A DNA stretch of 64,000 nucleotides, from contig VXBM01000044.1 of assembly GCA_013400155.1 (NCBI GenBank), positions 1,978,794 to 2,042,793 on the forward strand. Direction: 5' to 3'. Origin of the DNA: Helopsaltes ochotensis. Its lineage: Eukaryota; Chordata; Aves; Passeriformes; Locustellidae. The position numbers were made by a program, and so were the translations under genes. Of the stretch, positions 25,116-39,064 are shown one piece after another (within the stretch, counting starts at the first letter, position 1; each line of letters begins with the position of its first letter). The notes beneath the pieces are model-generated. The model saw only the letters and a program-made list of their open reading frames with translations. It made no database searches and was not told the origin of the DNA.

Positions 25116-28100
25116 ATATTATGCAGTATGATTAAAAGAAATTCGGAGGTTCTCCTGTTTGTTGCTAAAACGTCTGGTCTTCCAATCCATCAAAATAAAA
25201 ATTGTGCTGGGTTCAGAATTCCATGAATGTAGTTTTTATAATTATAAAACCATTGAAACATTGCATAGGCATGGGATTCATTTAATCTTTTCCTTAAGAC
25301 ATTTCTTTAACAGAACCTGTCAAATATTCCTGAATTTTCCATGGTAATAATATATCCAGAACTACACAAACCCAGAAGTGGAAATGCAAATGTTTATCTC
25401 TCTTAAGAAAAGATTTTAACAATTCCAGTAAAGGGTTATATTCCTGAATCTGGGCATCATTTTATGAGACACCCTATAAGATCTTTAGCTAATAGACAGA
25501 TAGGCCATAGGGCAAAAAGCCAAGTTTTCAACTAAACTTCAGTAACCTCAGCAAATGAGGCCTTCATATTTCAAAGTTTTCAGTAATAATCTTTGTTCTA
25601 ATAGCACTGTCCAGGTGTTATTTAAATATTACTGCATACTGCTATCTAGCTTTGGCAGACCATTAGGTAATGGTCAAGCCTCTTACTTAGATATTGAATA
25701 GTAAAATTTGTTGATTTTCATAGTCTTTAAATTCTTGGAGACATAGTGTAGGCTGACTTTTAACATGTTTATATGATTTTCTGAGGCTGCTGCTTTGCTT
25801 TTTCCTTTAGGATTTTTGGTTCCCTAGCTTGCGGATGAAGGGGTTGGAGCAGATTAGAATTTCCAGTGTTAACTCCTAAAACACCACACGTGCCTATTTC
25901 CTAAGAATTCCGGTTGTTTATTGCACAGGGTGGAGCTAGTGCTGCCATCTCCCCACTTTTAACATTTCAGTGGCCCAAGGCAGTCTCCAAAGCACTCTAG
26001 CAGCTCCTCTTTTTGCCTCCACAAACTTCATCTTGTGGCACAACAGAGAGCAGTGGCTTAAATCCCCTTTTGTGCCATTTTCTTCCTGTCTTCTTATAAC
26101 TCAAAACTCTTGGTTTTGTAAACAGGCATGGCTCTGATCATGACAAAACTGATGCAAATTGCATGAGTTTCATTTAGGTTTTTTTGAAGTAGTCTCCCTA
26201 AAAAAGATCATGGTGGATGTAATCCAGTATCTGGTAATCAGGTTGTAAGATTAACAACTCAGTTTATTAGAGAGTGGAAATTTGGTACAAAAATACAAAA
26301 AGGCTATTGTCTTTTTTAGGTATTCTGAGATTCCTTTGGGTCTTCTTCTATGCAGAAAAAATATGAATTCATATTGTTTACTGATGAACACTCTGAGAAA
26401 GATAGGTCTAGTTCTTCCAGACATTGTGCCTTCTTGTGGTCATGGTTTTGGGTTTCATCACAATTCCAGCATAGACTCTGGTAGAATATACATTTCAGGC
26501 AGCTAATGCCACGATTTATAAAATACCTCTAACATTTTCTCAAAGAAACACCTTTGTCAACCTACTCTTGCGTTATCTCCAAAATGAACATTCCACTCAG
26601 ACCCTGGTAAGCAGAAAAATACCTACTTACCCTTAGTCTTTACCTGCAGGCAAATCATCTTTTCTTTATTATGAGTAACTTGTTTTGGGTTTAGAGCAAG
26701 CAAAGGTAAGATTCCTTCCTCCATCCTGCCAGACTCTGTCCAACATTACACCAGCTTTCCATTAACTTCAGCCCAGAACTCTGCCTGATCCTACAAATAA
26801 GGAGTAGGGTGTAATACCATGAAGAGCCCCCAGCAGCACCTTGGATGCAGCAGCACCACCAAGCTTTCAGAGAGCAAGGGACAGAGTGGAGCACAAGCTC
26901 CCACTCTGGACTGGTCAAAGGGGTGTTTCACATCAGGAGGGGCTCCTACAGCCTTCTGCTTGAGCTGCCTTGCAGACTGAGTGGTTTGCACTGTGGGGGC
27001 CTCATCTGGAGGTTTTGCATGCTTGAAGGAGATGAGCTGCAGGTGTAATTTTCCAGCCCCTACAGAGACAGGGTGCTATAAGCCACCTGGAGCTGTGGGA
27101 CCTGGGAAGCAGTGCTGGACTGGGCACATACCAGAGTGTCGCTGCACTCACAGGAGAGGAATTTCATGTTTATCTGCTAATAGCCTGTTATGAGTTTGTC
27201 TACGTGTTCTTGATTCGCTTTAAGTGAACCCTACATAAATGTTTCACTGTGATGACTGTCACTGTGGCTTACAAGACTGCATTGGGTTCATTTTTTCAGC
27301 ATTTTAGGTTCAACTACGTCCATACAGCAAAACCAGAAAACCCCACCCTCGTCAGTCATTGCTTTTTTTGAAAGTCTTTCCGGATCTTGCTTAAAAGTGG
27401 TGTTAGTGTTCACACTTTTTCTTCTCTCAAATAGAGAAGACCATGATGGAGTGGACATCCAATGACATATTTTGTTTTCAGGGAGATGTTTAAAAATATT
27501 TGAAATGAATTGCCAGTAAATATTCATACTATTCCCTGCAGAAAAACTTGTTCCCAGAACTTGCCATAGGTGACATGGAAGTTCAGGAATGATAAATGTT
27601 TCTTTTTGCTGATGATTTCACATTTTCTACTTGCTGCTGACATTTAGACAAAGTTTTCTGCTGACATTAGAAAAATAATTATTTTCCCTTTCCAGACATT
27701 CCTGGCCAAAACATCACTTTTGTGCTTGCTTTAACATTCTTAGGTTCCCAGTTGTCCTAAACAAATTCCTTTTTATTGATCTAATGATTACTAGGTTCAA
27801 ATTCTCCCTGATTATTCTTTCACTTTATGCCTTATATCTGTAGCTGTAATAGGAAAGCTGAATTGCTTCATTTTAATACTTTTAGTAATCTTCCTTTCTG
27901 TCTCCCTAGCTGCACAATAACTTTCACTTGACTTTAGGCAGGTGGCTGCACAAATTCATATGGTTTTTTTCCCAGTCCATGTACAAGCCAAATGAGCAAT
28001 ATTTTCTTCATGCACAATTCTCAAAAGTACATCAACCCCATCCATTTGGTGCCTTTTTTTATGTGTTGTTTTACAGCAGTATGGTTACAGTTTCCTCACC

Positions 28101-30109
28101 ACTCTTACATTATCAGGCATCTCTATTTCCCTCATCACATCTAGCATTGTCCATCCTCTTGAGTTCTGGGCTTGGTTTCTCTCTTAACATCATACATAAT
28201 TTCTTCAGTCCTGTAGAAAGTCAATTCAGGACCAAATCAAGGCTGCAATGGCCACAAATAAATGTATTGACATGGCTTTAACTTTCTAGAACAAGCCCTC
28301 AGTACAAGCTTTATGAGTTCCAGATTTGCATAGATTTTTAAGCACTGCTAATTCAAAACTTTTGAATTTACTTTTATAACACTCAGACAATTAAAAGCAG
28401 GCTGGACATCAATGAACAAATCTGGGACTGGTTATGACACTATTGTTGTTAAAACAGTTCTGGCTGTTTGTATTTTGAAGCAAGAAAATTGAAAGTTATT
28501 CTGAACAAAACCAGTGCTTGTGAATGCTCAACTTTTAAACTCAATTTCACTGCCTTTGGTTTTTCTACCATGAAAAAAATTCCTAAAAAAACATGGCAAA
28601 AAAGTCTTATTGAGTGTCATTATCTGGCTGCCAATCAATAAGTAAGCAAGAAGGGGACACTCTGCAATAACACAGGAAAAGGAAAACAAAACATACAGGC
28701 CAAATCCTAGCAGATCTGAAAAATGAAACCACTTTTACCTCAAAAGCCCAAACATCTGGGGAGGGGCAAGAAAAACGTTAAGCAGAAAAGCCTACTGCAC
28801 CTCAGTGAGTTGGAAAGATTTGTTCCATCAATTGCTGCCAAGGAAAAGAAGAAAGGACACAGTTTAGCAGGAAACACACATTTGTGCAAGACTTTCGATA
28901 CTCTTCTTATCACTTAAATTGATAAGAACTTGTACACAGCTGTTCCCCATGAGCAAATCTCTTATGATGGTAATACAGACCAAGAAAAATGTCTTGGTTT
29001 GTGTTCATACATTTACTCCCAAAATAAAAGCCACAGCACAGATACCTGCTAGTTGCTCTTTTCTGGTGTTCTGGATTCCTTGGATCTGCACCAGTAAAAG
29101 AACAGTTTTACTGTGGAGCCAGATTACCCATTCCCATGCTTTTACCTTTGCAGCTGGTACCAGGAAAAATTGTTTGCAGCAATAGAACCTACACTAAACT
29201 TTCTGCCTTGCTACTCCAAACACTCTCTAATAGCCTTTATCCTACTAACAGTACAGGAATGGACACACTTGGCAAGAAAACTAAAATATTAAAGAATAAC
29301 ACAGTCTCCTAATTTTCAGCCCCACTGTCTCACAGTGTCAAATACCATTCTGCCACACCACACTGTACTTTTCTACCTTAACAATCAAAAGAAATAATAC
29401 AATAATACTCTACCACATCTTGTTTAATGCCTTGAAGCTTCAAATATCTGCAAAGTTTGAGGCCCTATTTGTGAGTGCTTGGCTAGAGGCAAAATAGCTG
29501 AAAGTACATGTAGTGTGATGAAGGTACACTACACAAGAGACTGTCCCCCTTCCTCCACTCCAAAATTCATTTCAATGTAAGAACAAGAATTTCTAGGAGA
29601 AAACAGTCATCCAAAAAATTCCTCATTTTGCTTTTCTGTTCATCCCACTCTTAGTACCCATGAGAGCGAAGCAATGGAAATGAGAATTTGTTCAACTTCA
29701 TGGAGGTATAACACTTGACACACTTTGTTTCATTTAAATACATTTCATTTAACTCCTTGCCTTAGGGGGAAGAGACGACTATATAAATAACAGGAAGTTT
29801 CCTGGTAAAGCAAGAAGCTATTTTTAATTCTTTTCAGAAGCCCTGCAGAGAGATATGGTAGCAGTGATGCTGCGCTCTATTTTTCCTACTCATATGAACC
29901 CAGAACAACGGCTGCAGGGGCTTCCTTGTTTGGTAACCATAGCACCACAGAATCCTCTAAAACTATACACTGTCAACTGCAGAAGGTAGATAAACCAGCA
30001 TTGAAACCAAGGTGATGCTCGATGTTCAGGCAGACGTCAGCTTTGGAGCCCTCTTAAAACTGGATTGAGGTGTATCTTTGAATGGTGGTGTAGTCCTTAA
30101 AACTCCATG

Positions 30110-30455
30110 GACGGGGAACCTGCAAACCCTGGTACCCTCAGACCAGGTCAACCTGAATTAGCAGTGCAGGCCCCTCTTTGGTAGGATGCCTGGCAGACAG
30201 GCAAATTTTGGCTTGAGCTGGGGTTGCAAGCTGACTGCTAGAAAGACGGAGGCCAAAATAAAGTTAAAAGTCGGAGCTTTCAAGCCTTCCTTGCTCTTGG
30301 CTGGAGTAGGATCCCAAATACCCCCTGGTCTCAGGGACAGTGGGCTGTTTTGGAACTGTGGGCTCTAGGACCACAGGCTTGTAGGCAGAAACCTCACAGC
30401 AATGCCTCTGCAGCCCACCAAGACCAGGAAAGAGCACTTCAGGTCTGACAGATTT
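30110..30455. other. Possible old LTR-like fragment beside CR1
   Basis: This stretch is richer in GC than its flanks and contains AATAAAG (30256-30262), then about 25 bases on a CTTTCAAGCCTTCCTTGCTC block, an arrangement that resembles the polyadenylation region of an endogenous retroviral LTR. No TG...CA ends or target duplication are seen, and the right end abuts the CR1 copy. The resemblance is by eye only; it could be ordinary unique sequence. Confidence 0.25.
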
Positions 30456-31008
30456 CACAAAATCACAGAATGGTTTGAGTTGGAAGGGAACTGGATCATC
30501 CAGTTCCCACCCCTCTTCCATCAGCATGGACACCTTCCCCTACACCAAGGTTTCTCCAAGCCCCATCCTACATCCAAGCCCCCTTGGCCTTGAATACTTC
30601 CAGGGATGGGGCATCCACAACTTCTCTGGGGAACCTGGTCCAGTGCTCGCTCACTACTCTCATGGTATCAAATTTCTTCTTGATATCCAGTCTAAACCTA
30701 CCTCTTTCAGTATAAAGGCTTTACCCCTTGATCTACCACTACATGCCCTTGCAGGGAGTCCCTCTCCAGATTTCTTGTAAGCCCTCTTCAATTACTGGAA
30801 GGTGCTATGAGGTGTCTCCAGAGCCCTCTCTTCTCCAGGCTGAACAACCCCAGCTCTCTCAGTCTGTCTTCCTAGGAAAGGTGTTCCAGACCTCTGATCA
30901 TCTTCATGGCCTCCCTGAGCTTGATCCAACAGGACCATGTCCTTGTGTTAGGGTCCCTGAGCTGGATGCAGTACTCCAGACTGGGTTTCACAAGAGCAGA
31001 GTAGAAAA
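30456..31008 (-). mobile_element. CR1 LINE fragment, 3' end, inverted
   Basis: Read on the + strand, the segment starts with the reverse complement of the CR1 3' tail (TCACAGAATGGTTTGAGTTGG, 30463 onward). It then passes through CATCCACAACTTCTCTGGGG (about 30611-30630), TTCTCCAGGCTGAACAACCCCAGC (about 30831-30854) and the CAGTACTCCAGACTGGGTTTCAC block (30969-30991). All are hallmark CR1 blocks in inverse order, so the element lies on the minus strand. It is about 550 bp, 5'-truncated, and carries frameshifts and stops. Short frames overlapping it are remnants or chance. Confidence 0.95.
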
Positions 31009-34000
31009 ACTTATAGAAAAGTTTTCTAACAGTTTTTTAAAATAAACTGACTAGCTGACCTCGGAATCAATTCTTCCATCCTGGTCATAGGGATGCATTA
31101 GGTAAGAGGAAAATATAAATGCTTCAGACTGTATCATAATTTCACAGGGTTAGTAAATGTGCCTCTAAAATTCCAGAAAAGTAATTTCCTGTGATGTCAT
31201 CAATTCTTTGACTTTTAATGCCACAAAATAAGACAAAAACTTCTCCTACTCATCTTAATTATCTTGCTATGGCCAAGACTGAGATTTTCTTTCTAATCAC
31301 ACATTAACAACTATTTGTATATCATGTGTCAGCTGGAAGTGAACTAATAGAAGCACAACAGTGTAAGAATTTGCCTGAACCAGAAACCTCAATGGGTCAT
31401 TTTGCCTTTGACTTTACTACAACTATGTTTAATTCTTTTTCCATGTCACTGTTCAAAGGACCCAAGTAAAGCAGTCCATCGTGGGAACTGAACACAAACT
31501 AAGAGCGCTTGTACTCCTGAAACTAAACTGCAAAGTAAGTTGAAGCACAAAGTGTCTAGTTTTTTAAGATGATACAGTTATATCCGTACACTGAGACAAT
31601 TAAATATGTGTATCAAAAACATTACAAAGCATCACACTGAAACACAGTGATTCAATTAAAGACCCAATTGGCAGAAAAAGAAAGCAGATATTAAAACTGC
31701 ATTCTTGTGTATATTGCTTGAAGGCCAAGGCAATACCCTTATCTCTGAAAGTAGCCAATGTAAGTTTCTCTGAAGGTATTAATACTCTGCTGCCTCTAAT
31801 TTCCTACCTCTGTAAATTCTCTCTTCACCAAGCTAGTGATCTGCTTGTGAAGAAGGACTGATGCGTCTAAAGTCTCTCCCCAGCCAGTAATGTAGCAGCA
31901 GAAGCAGAAGCAAAGATATTACAGAATGTAGCATCCATCCGTTTAGTGACTCATCTTTACTCATTTGATGCAACATATGAACAACTGTGCAAGCAACATT
32001 GCCCTAACAAACAGAACAAATAATCAACAGGCAAGAGGAAAGCTGAAGTTCACATGCAACCATAGGTTTTTGGGTTTTTTTCACAAGATACTTTTTTTAA
32101 AAGAACCCCACACTCTTCCCCTTCCCCCATCTGCCTATAAAGCATGAAAGTGGTGGGAAAATACTGTGACTGCTTCTCACTGATTACAGTACATTTTTGC
32201 GATAAAATGGTTTGGGGGACTATCAGGATGAACTCCAGCTGACTGCCTTCACTCCAGCAATATTCCATATTGTCAGGAACTAACCCTTGAAGCACTTCCT
32301 TCTTTCCTTAAGCACTACAGTGAGAAACACTGCCTAGTTATCTGTACATCTTGAGTGCTTCTCTGTATTTCTTTAAAGCAAGACAAAGAAGCATTCAACA
32401 GGAATTTGCCTTTGTTATATAGCTTCTACTTCTGTTTCTGCCATTACCACATATCAGCTCTGTTTTTGTTCCCCAGCCGATTCTTTTCATATTTTCCAGA
32501 CTATTCAAGTGCCTGTGTCCAGTGCCACAATGAAGTTTAATGAGTAAGTCAGTATTATTTCTTAAGCAAGCAATTAGTTTTGATTCATCTCTTTTCAGAT
32601 CTGTAAGGGAAATGCTCAATTAAAGAAACCAGTGGAAAGAACTTGTCTGTGACTACCATGTCCTGGCTCTGAGCCACAGTCTATCTGACATTTGCAGGAG
32701 TCATGAGTGTGAAATCAAGGTGGATGGAGGTTTTTCTGTAAATATAGTGTTGGTCCACTTTCACTCTTCTCCCGGAAAGAAGTCAGACAATTCTTTCAGA
32801 AGAGCTAAACTCAAAACTATTCCAAGTTGGACTGCCTTGGGGAACCAGGGTAACCTCAACCAGAATTAACTCATCCAACCTTTCACCCTACTCCCAAACC
32901 TGTAAAAAGTTCACAGATAGGGCTATGTTTGGGAGTCTGGCACCAATAACGGCTGCTATCCGAAGTAGCTCAGACCAGGAGTAGGACTTTTGGATGGAGA
33001 TTTGGACATGACAGTCCATTTATTTCAAGGTTGTTTTCTCTTGCACTTCTGTGGTCTGGAGTACAAATGTTTTGCACACCAATGCCCTACCTATGTTTTT
33101 AGGAGAAAACATCTTTGTCCCTCTCACAAGAAAAAGACAGCAGAAGATGATAGCTTCCACCAAGTTCTGACTGCACAGCATCTTGTTTTTCCTTTTCAGC
33201 TGTGGTTTTCCTTTGATACCACAGCTGACAAGTATTACTTTGTTTTTCCTTGTATCATGGACAACTTCTTATGCCTTGCATTTTTGTATTGGAGTATGTG
33301 TAGCCAGAACCTCTGACATGATCCTTTGACATATGATTTCCAAGTGGAGGGCAGAGGGAAGGAGTGTATGCTGTAACCTGTAGGCTACTTCAGCATCTCA
33401 TAGGTGCTATTTCATCTTCCCCTCTCTGGGAAAGGGAAAGTAAAACCTAGTAAAACTAGGGTGCTAACTTTAGTCCTCAGTGTGTCTCATTTAGATGTCA
33501 AAAGCAGATAGCTTGTGTCACTTTTCTACATGCATACAGAAAATAATCCATCTGTTTTGGTTTTATACGTGGAATCTGATGCTGTATGTGAAGTGATTTT
33601 ATCACTGCCCCACTTCCTCTGGGGCATCCATTGCCATCTTTGTGCTTCTGATGACTAAGATGTAAGAAGAAATGTTGGTGCCAATAACACTGCATCTTCG
33701 CACATGGACTTTGTACTAGAGCTCCTTATCTCTGTGAATGCTTGCATTTTAACTTCCTTTTTTTTTCCTCTCTAGATGATGCTAGTATGACTGTCTAATA
33801 TTTATGCTGAAATTCAAGTTTACATTTTATTTTTGCTCATGTTGTATGTCTTCAGACAGAGACAATATTAAGGCTGCTATTGTAAAATGAGTCAGCATTT
33901 TCAAAAACTGCAGTCTTCAGTCCCTAAATACTTAACCCTATAAGAACAGTTTTGTATTAATAGTATAGGACTCCCAAGGCTTGGGCCTGGACTAGCTGGA

Positions 34001-37000
34001 ATTGTAGTACTTGAGATGCTAATGTAAGTTTGTGACTTCTATTTCATCCTAAAAAAGTTTCCAGTATCACATGTACATGTGGATGGGTGCAGAATGGTTG
34101 AAAGAAGAGAGATTTAAACACACTAACTTAGTTGGACATTAATTAAACTTGCTTTGGTATCTATTCCGTCTAGTATTTTGTTTCAGAGAAGCAGTGAGCT
34201 CTCCTGGCTTAGTGGGCTAAGGAACCATTCTCTCTGCTACAGGTAATTCCTAGACAAAGGCAGCTGGAGTCCCAGTCCTCCAGTCCTCATATTTTTTAGT
34301 CCCATTAGGGAGCTTGACCTGGAGATGAGAAATATGCCCAAGTTCCAAACTTAATCTTCTTTTGGCGTCAATTTCTATTTGCATCACAAGTCCCTGACTT
34401 CACTATTATTAAAAGACCTTTCTCATACAGAACCATAATCACAGCTGCAAGTAGTGTTACATATTTTGAACTTGTATAAAGCACATTTTCTCACCACACC
34501 TTCATCTCCTGATGTTGCCTGCTTTGGTTGTAAGGACAGGAGCCATTGAGGTATTCCTCTGAACTGTAGTAAAATAAAAAGAACAGTGCATCAGCTTTCT
34601 AGGAAGGGGTTTTTTTTAAATGAAAACAAAGTCTATTGACTGGAAATGATCTAAATGTGATTATAGCCACTGCCAGGTCTATTGGCAGTGTAAGTTGCCA
34701 GCTTTCCTTTCCTGTTTTTTTTTTTTTCCCCTCTGATAACATATGTAAACAATCAGTAGTACACATTGGAAGGTTTTTCTTAGGCTTACGTAGGACCTGC
34801 ACCCACACAATACGGGATGGCGAAATCTCCATCAGACACAGGACTTGTTCTGTCACAGGGCAAATTTGCATTTGCAGGACATAAAACAGCATGATGGTAA
34901 TGGAACTATTTGCAATTCGGGGAAACAGATGCTGAGGACAGGGTCAGATGACTGGAAGCTTCTGCCCAAAGCACAGCGTGACATGAAAATTGCGTGGCCC
35001 TGGCTTCTCACACCCATCCCACGGTTCATTCCCATTGGCCCCTCATAGGCTGACAGAGGAAAGGAGATCATTGCTGCAAAAGCCAAGGTTTTGGAGGATT
35101 TAATAAGATCTTCATACTTTTCTCATCCTGGTACATGGGGTCATTTGTTAAAGTTGTCAGGGAGCCCTGGAGCTACTGAACACTGTTGAACTTCATGATG
35201 CTCTTCAGCATTGCTCACAGGTATTGTTTCACACTGCACATACAGGCACCAGTAGGGGCATCAGTATCTCTTCAGAGGGAGTTATCTTTAAATGAAAACT
35301 GAGATTGCGATACAGTCAAATGAATCTCGGGGGCGGGGGGGGGGTGCGGTGGGGGGAAGGTGTGGATCTAATTTATTTTTTTGAGTTATGTGTATACTTC
35401 CAAGTAAGCTTTTTCCACTTTCTCATCTTAAGTCTTCCATCATTGCTATACACATTTTTAATTTGGTTGAAGCCCTTTAAATGCCTTTGTGCTCACCAAA
35501 CTACCTGTTTGGAGCAGGGACAGAACATGACATAAAAAGACAGAAGAGACCAAAAATTACTGCTGAAAACCAAAACAAATAAAAAGTTACAAATATGGGA
35601 AAAAATGCACCCTAAATCTTCTCCTTCTGAAATGAAATCTCAGGAATAGGGGGACAATGAAACTTGAGCTTTGAAACTTTCTGCCTTGTAAACTCAGACC
35701 TGGGATGCTCCAGGGTAGTTCTGAAACTTACCAGGTTTGATCTCTGGCCACTGGAGAGTGTGACAAAAAGATATGTTGTGTTGCCTTTTTTGTTTTCTTC
35801 ACCAATGTAAAAAACACAGAATTATGTCTGTCAAAGTATCCTTAGAGACATTGACCTTGTGAATACCCTTGATTTTAAAGGAAATGTGAATGGCAATGTT
35901 AAATAAATCCCTGGTTCAAACAGCTGATCTTTTGTTAACCTGGGCTTTATTTAAGCAGAAGTGAACAATACCATTTAGGCACAGCAGAAAGCTTATTAAT
36001 AGCCAGTAAAATTCTCACTGAGCTATTAAGCAGGAAAATATGTTTCATTATTAAATGTAATTTGCCAGAATATTTGAAACTGTGATGTTGGATAGAGAAT
36101 AAGGCAAGTACATGGCAAAATGATATGTCAAAGTGATAGGTCATGGACAAAATGTGCTGTCCCTCTACCAAGAAATTAGTTATAAGTCATCCATTGCTTC
36201 ATCCTCACAGCACCTCTGTATTGCAGACTGGAAAGAAGAGCTATAAAGAAGAGGCTTGAGTATCCAAAAGGAATGTAACGTGTGCTCTCCTCACTACAGA
36301 GAAGTTCAAAAATATTTCATCCATAGCTGTAGAGCACACCTACTTTTGTAGTAAGCAGCAGGAGATGGGGTATCCACAACCACGTGCTGCCCCATATTCA
36401 AATCCACTTTTCTTGGTCACTGTATCTTGTCACAAACCAGAAAGCCAAGCTACCCACAAATGCACCTTCACTCCTATTTTAAAACCTGTCAGGCAGTCAG
36501 GCAGATTTCTGCTGCTTGTTCTGGATGGCCTGCTCTGCTTCAGAAGGTAGAGAATAAGAAAAAGCCACTAAAAGCTGGGCAGTTTTTATTTCATTTCTTG
36601 AGACTGACTCATACTCTCCAAATCCTTGTCCTTAGGGAAGATACAAGGAAATGATGTAATTCTTTTTTTGGCTAATTTTCATGCTTTGGACGTTTTTCTT
36701 TTGGTATAATTTGTACTGGGCCTGTTTTTTAATTAATATGTATGGATTGTGCCAAAGTAAAAGCCTGAGCTCTGTGTCTCTGTATTTTCCTTTGTGGTAG
36801 GGATGTAATGGTTAATAGTTGAGGGGAAGAAGTATTGAGCTCCATGATAGAGCAGGTGACCCATTAATAATTACTAGGGAGTTCTGCAAGCTTTTTTTAG
36901 AGATCAAATTTTAAAAGGATGGCCAGACTGTAATTTTAAAAGTCTGTAAAATTTTAAAACCCCTCTGTTTGACAGATGCACTTGTGATAATTCCTACAGC

Positions 37001-38922
37001 TCTTGCTGTAAACCTGGAGTGGAAGATACTTTACATTTTTGTATTTCATTAAAAGAAAAAATCAGAAACACCTTGAAGATAGAACTCCTAGTGTTTCATC
37101 ACCAAACTGAACTGAGACCTTATCTCTAAACATTCTTGTGGACTGCCTCCAGTTCAGATTAAAAACTGGATCTGAAGCTATCTGTAGACCATCAGAAAAC
37201 TTCTGGTTTTGCAAAACTGAAGTGGAAAACTTTACAAAAGTATCTCCTTATGAGAAGACAAATACACTTGTGCTGTTCTAGGACCAGGACTACAAAGGGA
37301 GACAACGTGCCCAGAGGCAGAGGATGTCCAGAAGGTGAATATAGGTTTGTGTTCTCTCAGACTCAGAAAGGAGCTGAGCACGGCTGTGTCTGAAAGTTTC
37401 CTAAACTAGAATGATATTTCAAGGCACAAGTGAAAAAGACATTCTAGCAGCTGGTTCTAATTAGGATGTGACGTACCAGGAGTTTGGAGTCACAGCTGAC
37501 TGACAGCTCCCCGGAAAGCGGCATCTTCCAACTCTCTGGGCAAACTTAGCCTCCCACCTGGGGATAGGGAGAGTACAGTTTGAGACACTATCCTCAAAAT
37601 ATAATTGGCAAGAATATTGCAAATATTGCCAATATAGATCAAACTGCATATTGCACAAAAGTGGACGGCAGCCTTTTACAAGGAGAAATTTTGCCTGCTC
37701 GTGCACTTACACCAAACAAAGCCCTTTGGAGAGCCCCAGCATTGTTGCATCAGAGCTGGTCTGTCTGTCAGGTCTTTACAGCGGTAACCTGCAAATTGAC
37801 AGACATAGCTCTTCATATGTGTAAATGCACAATCACAGGTGGCAAAAGAGCCCCCAGGTCAGAATAAGGAGGCTCTCAGTGAGCTCAGGCATATTGGTGG
37901 CAGTAGAGCACATTTGCATGGATTTCCTGCAGTGCCCATCATTTCAGATGCCACCATTCCCTTGGGGAGGTAGCAAGGCAGCCTGAAAGGCGGATTGTGA
38001 GTATAATCCCTAGTGTGAGCATGGGTGTACTCCATTAAGCTTAAACAGAAGCTGAGATGAAGTTCTAATAGCACATACTGAGAACTTTAGGACATAACTG
38101 CTATTTTAAGTAACCAAATCCCTTTATGGATCAGACCCCAGTGGAAGAAATTCAAGAGAATTAGCACAAAGCCACTTTACATTTTTGTATTTCACTATTG
38201 GAGTCACTACAATAGGAATTCTCTTTTTTTAAATCAAATGCTTTTTACCACTCATTTTACACTCCTTTCTATTGGCTTTCTGGAAATATGCATTCACTCA
38301 AAATGTGCCTGATCATTTGTTGAGAACAAATGCAAAAAACATATATGCAATAATTAACTGAAATTAGATTTTGTACTTCTACCAGCAGCTGCAGAAGAAC
38401 CTTGTCTGAACTCTAGCAATCCAGCCAAGGAACTGAAATTACACAAATGAATGTGAGTAATCAAAATTAAAACATTTAGTGCAAAAAGTTAGCCAGCAGT
38501 AGTAAAAGAAATTCAGCAGCCTTTTAAGAGCAAAATAATGATTCACTCAAATAAATAAACTGGAAATCAGAAAGGTGAACTGTTAAGTATTGAACTCTTT
38601 CTTCTGCTCTTTTAAACATAAACATTCCTTTGCTCAGGTGGGAAACTGAATGGTTATGACTTGACAAAAGCTGCATTCACTGACAAAGTCAGAATTAGCA
38701 TGCAAAAGTTCTGACTTCTCATCTCTACTATGTGATATACTACGTGAGATCAAGCACATTACTTTAAATGAAGCCTATGTGATTCTGGACTTTTTTTTTT
38801 CTTCACTCTTTATGCATTCTCATGAAACCCTAAGTAGCACATCGATCACAGAAAATTAGTCTGTTTTCCTGATTTGGCAAACCCTTCACTTCCTCTTTTG
38901 GAGAATTGAAGCTAGGAAACCA
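31009..38922. other. Gene-poor AT-rich DNA
   Basis: About 7.9 kb without a recognised gene. It includes a G-rich tract at 35329-35360 (listed separately), a short cluster of overlapping TTGCCAA/TTGGCAA and AATATTGC repeats near 37601-37636, and scattered T- and A-runs. Frames are up to about 108 codons, on both strands, and have no recognisable domain. Confidence 0.55.
35329..35360 (+). other. G-rich tract, G-quadruplex candidate
   Basis: On the + strand there are runs of five G (35329-35333), ten G (35335-35344), two G (35348-35349) and six G (35351-35356). The ten-G run can supply two tracts, so four tracts of at least three G can be joined by loops of 1, 4 and 6 bases, which fits the usual G3+N1-7 rule. 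It sits in otherwise AT-rich DNA and far from the CpG island. A sequencing or assembly length error in the long G run is also possible. Confidence 0.75.
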
Positions 38923-39064
38923 GGTTTGGTTTTTTGTTGGTTTTTTTTCTGTGTGTGGGGTTTTTTGTGGGTTTTTTTGTGTGGGGGGGTTTTTTTGTGT
39001 GTTTTTGGTTTTTTTGGTTTTTTTTGGTTTTTTTGGTTTGGTGGGTTTTTGGGTTTTTTTTGTG
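38923..39064 (+). repeat. T/G low-complexity tract
   Basis: About 140 bases composed almost only of T runs (often five to eight) separated by short G runs, with a single C. The longest G runs are at 38957-38960, 38969-38971, 38983-38989, 39043-39045 and 39051-39053. The complementary strand reads as lysine-, proline- and threonine-rich frames that are a by-product of the repeat. Such tracts are common in bird genomes. Confidence 0.92.

Larger units (their letters stand above)
24012..30109. other. Unique AT-rich DNA, no gene recognised
   Basis: About 6.1 kb without a recognised gene. It holds a degenerate (TAGA)n tract at 24121-24158 and a 27-base perfectly alternating purine-pyrimidine stretch at 25089-25115. 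A moderately GC-rich patch at about 26690-27130 has short frames on both strands but no domain or splice pattern I can support. Confidence 0.5.

Noticed and set aside
30402..31045. Chain of frames of 63-105 codons
   Set aside because: They overlap the inverted CR1 fragment and reflect its antisense strand.
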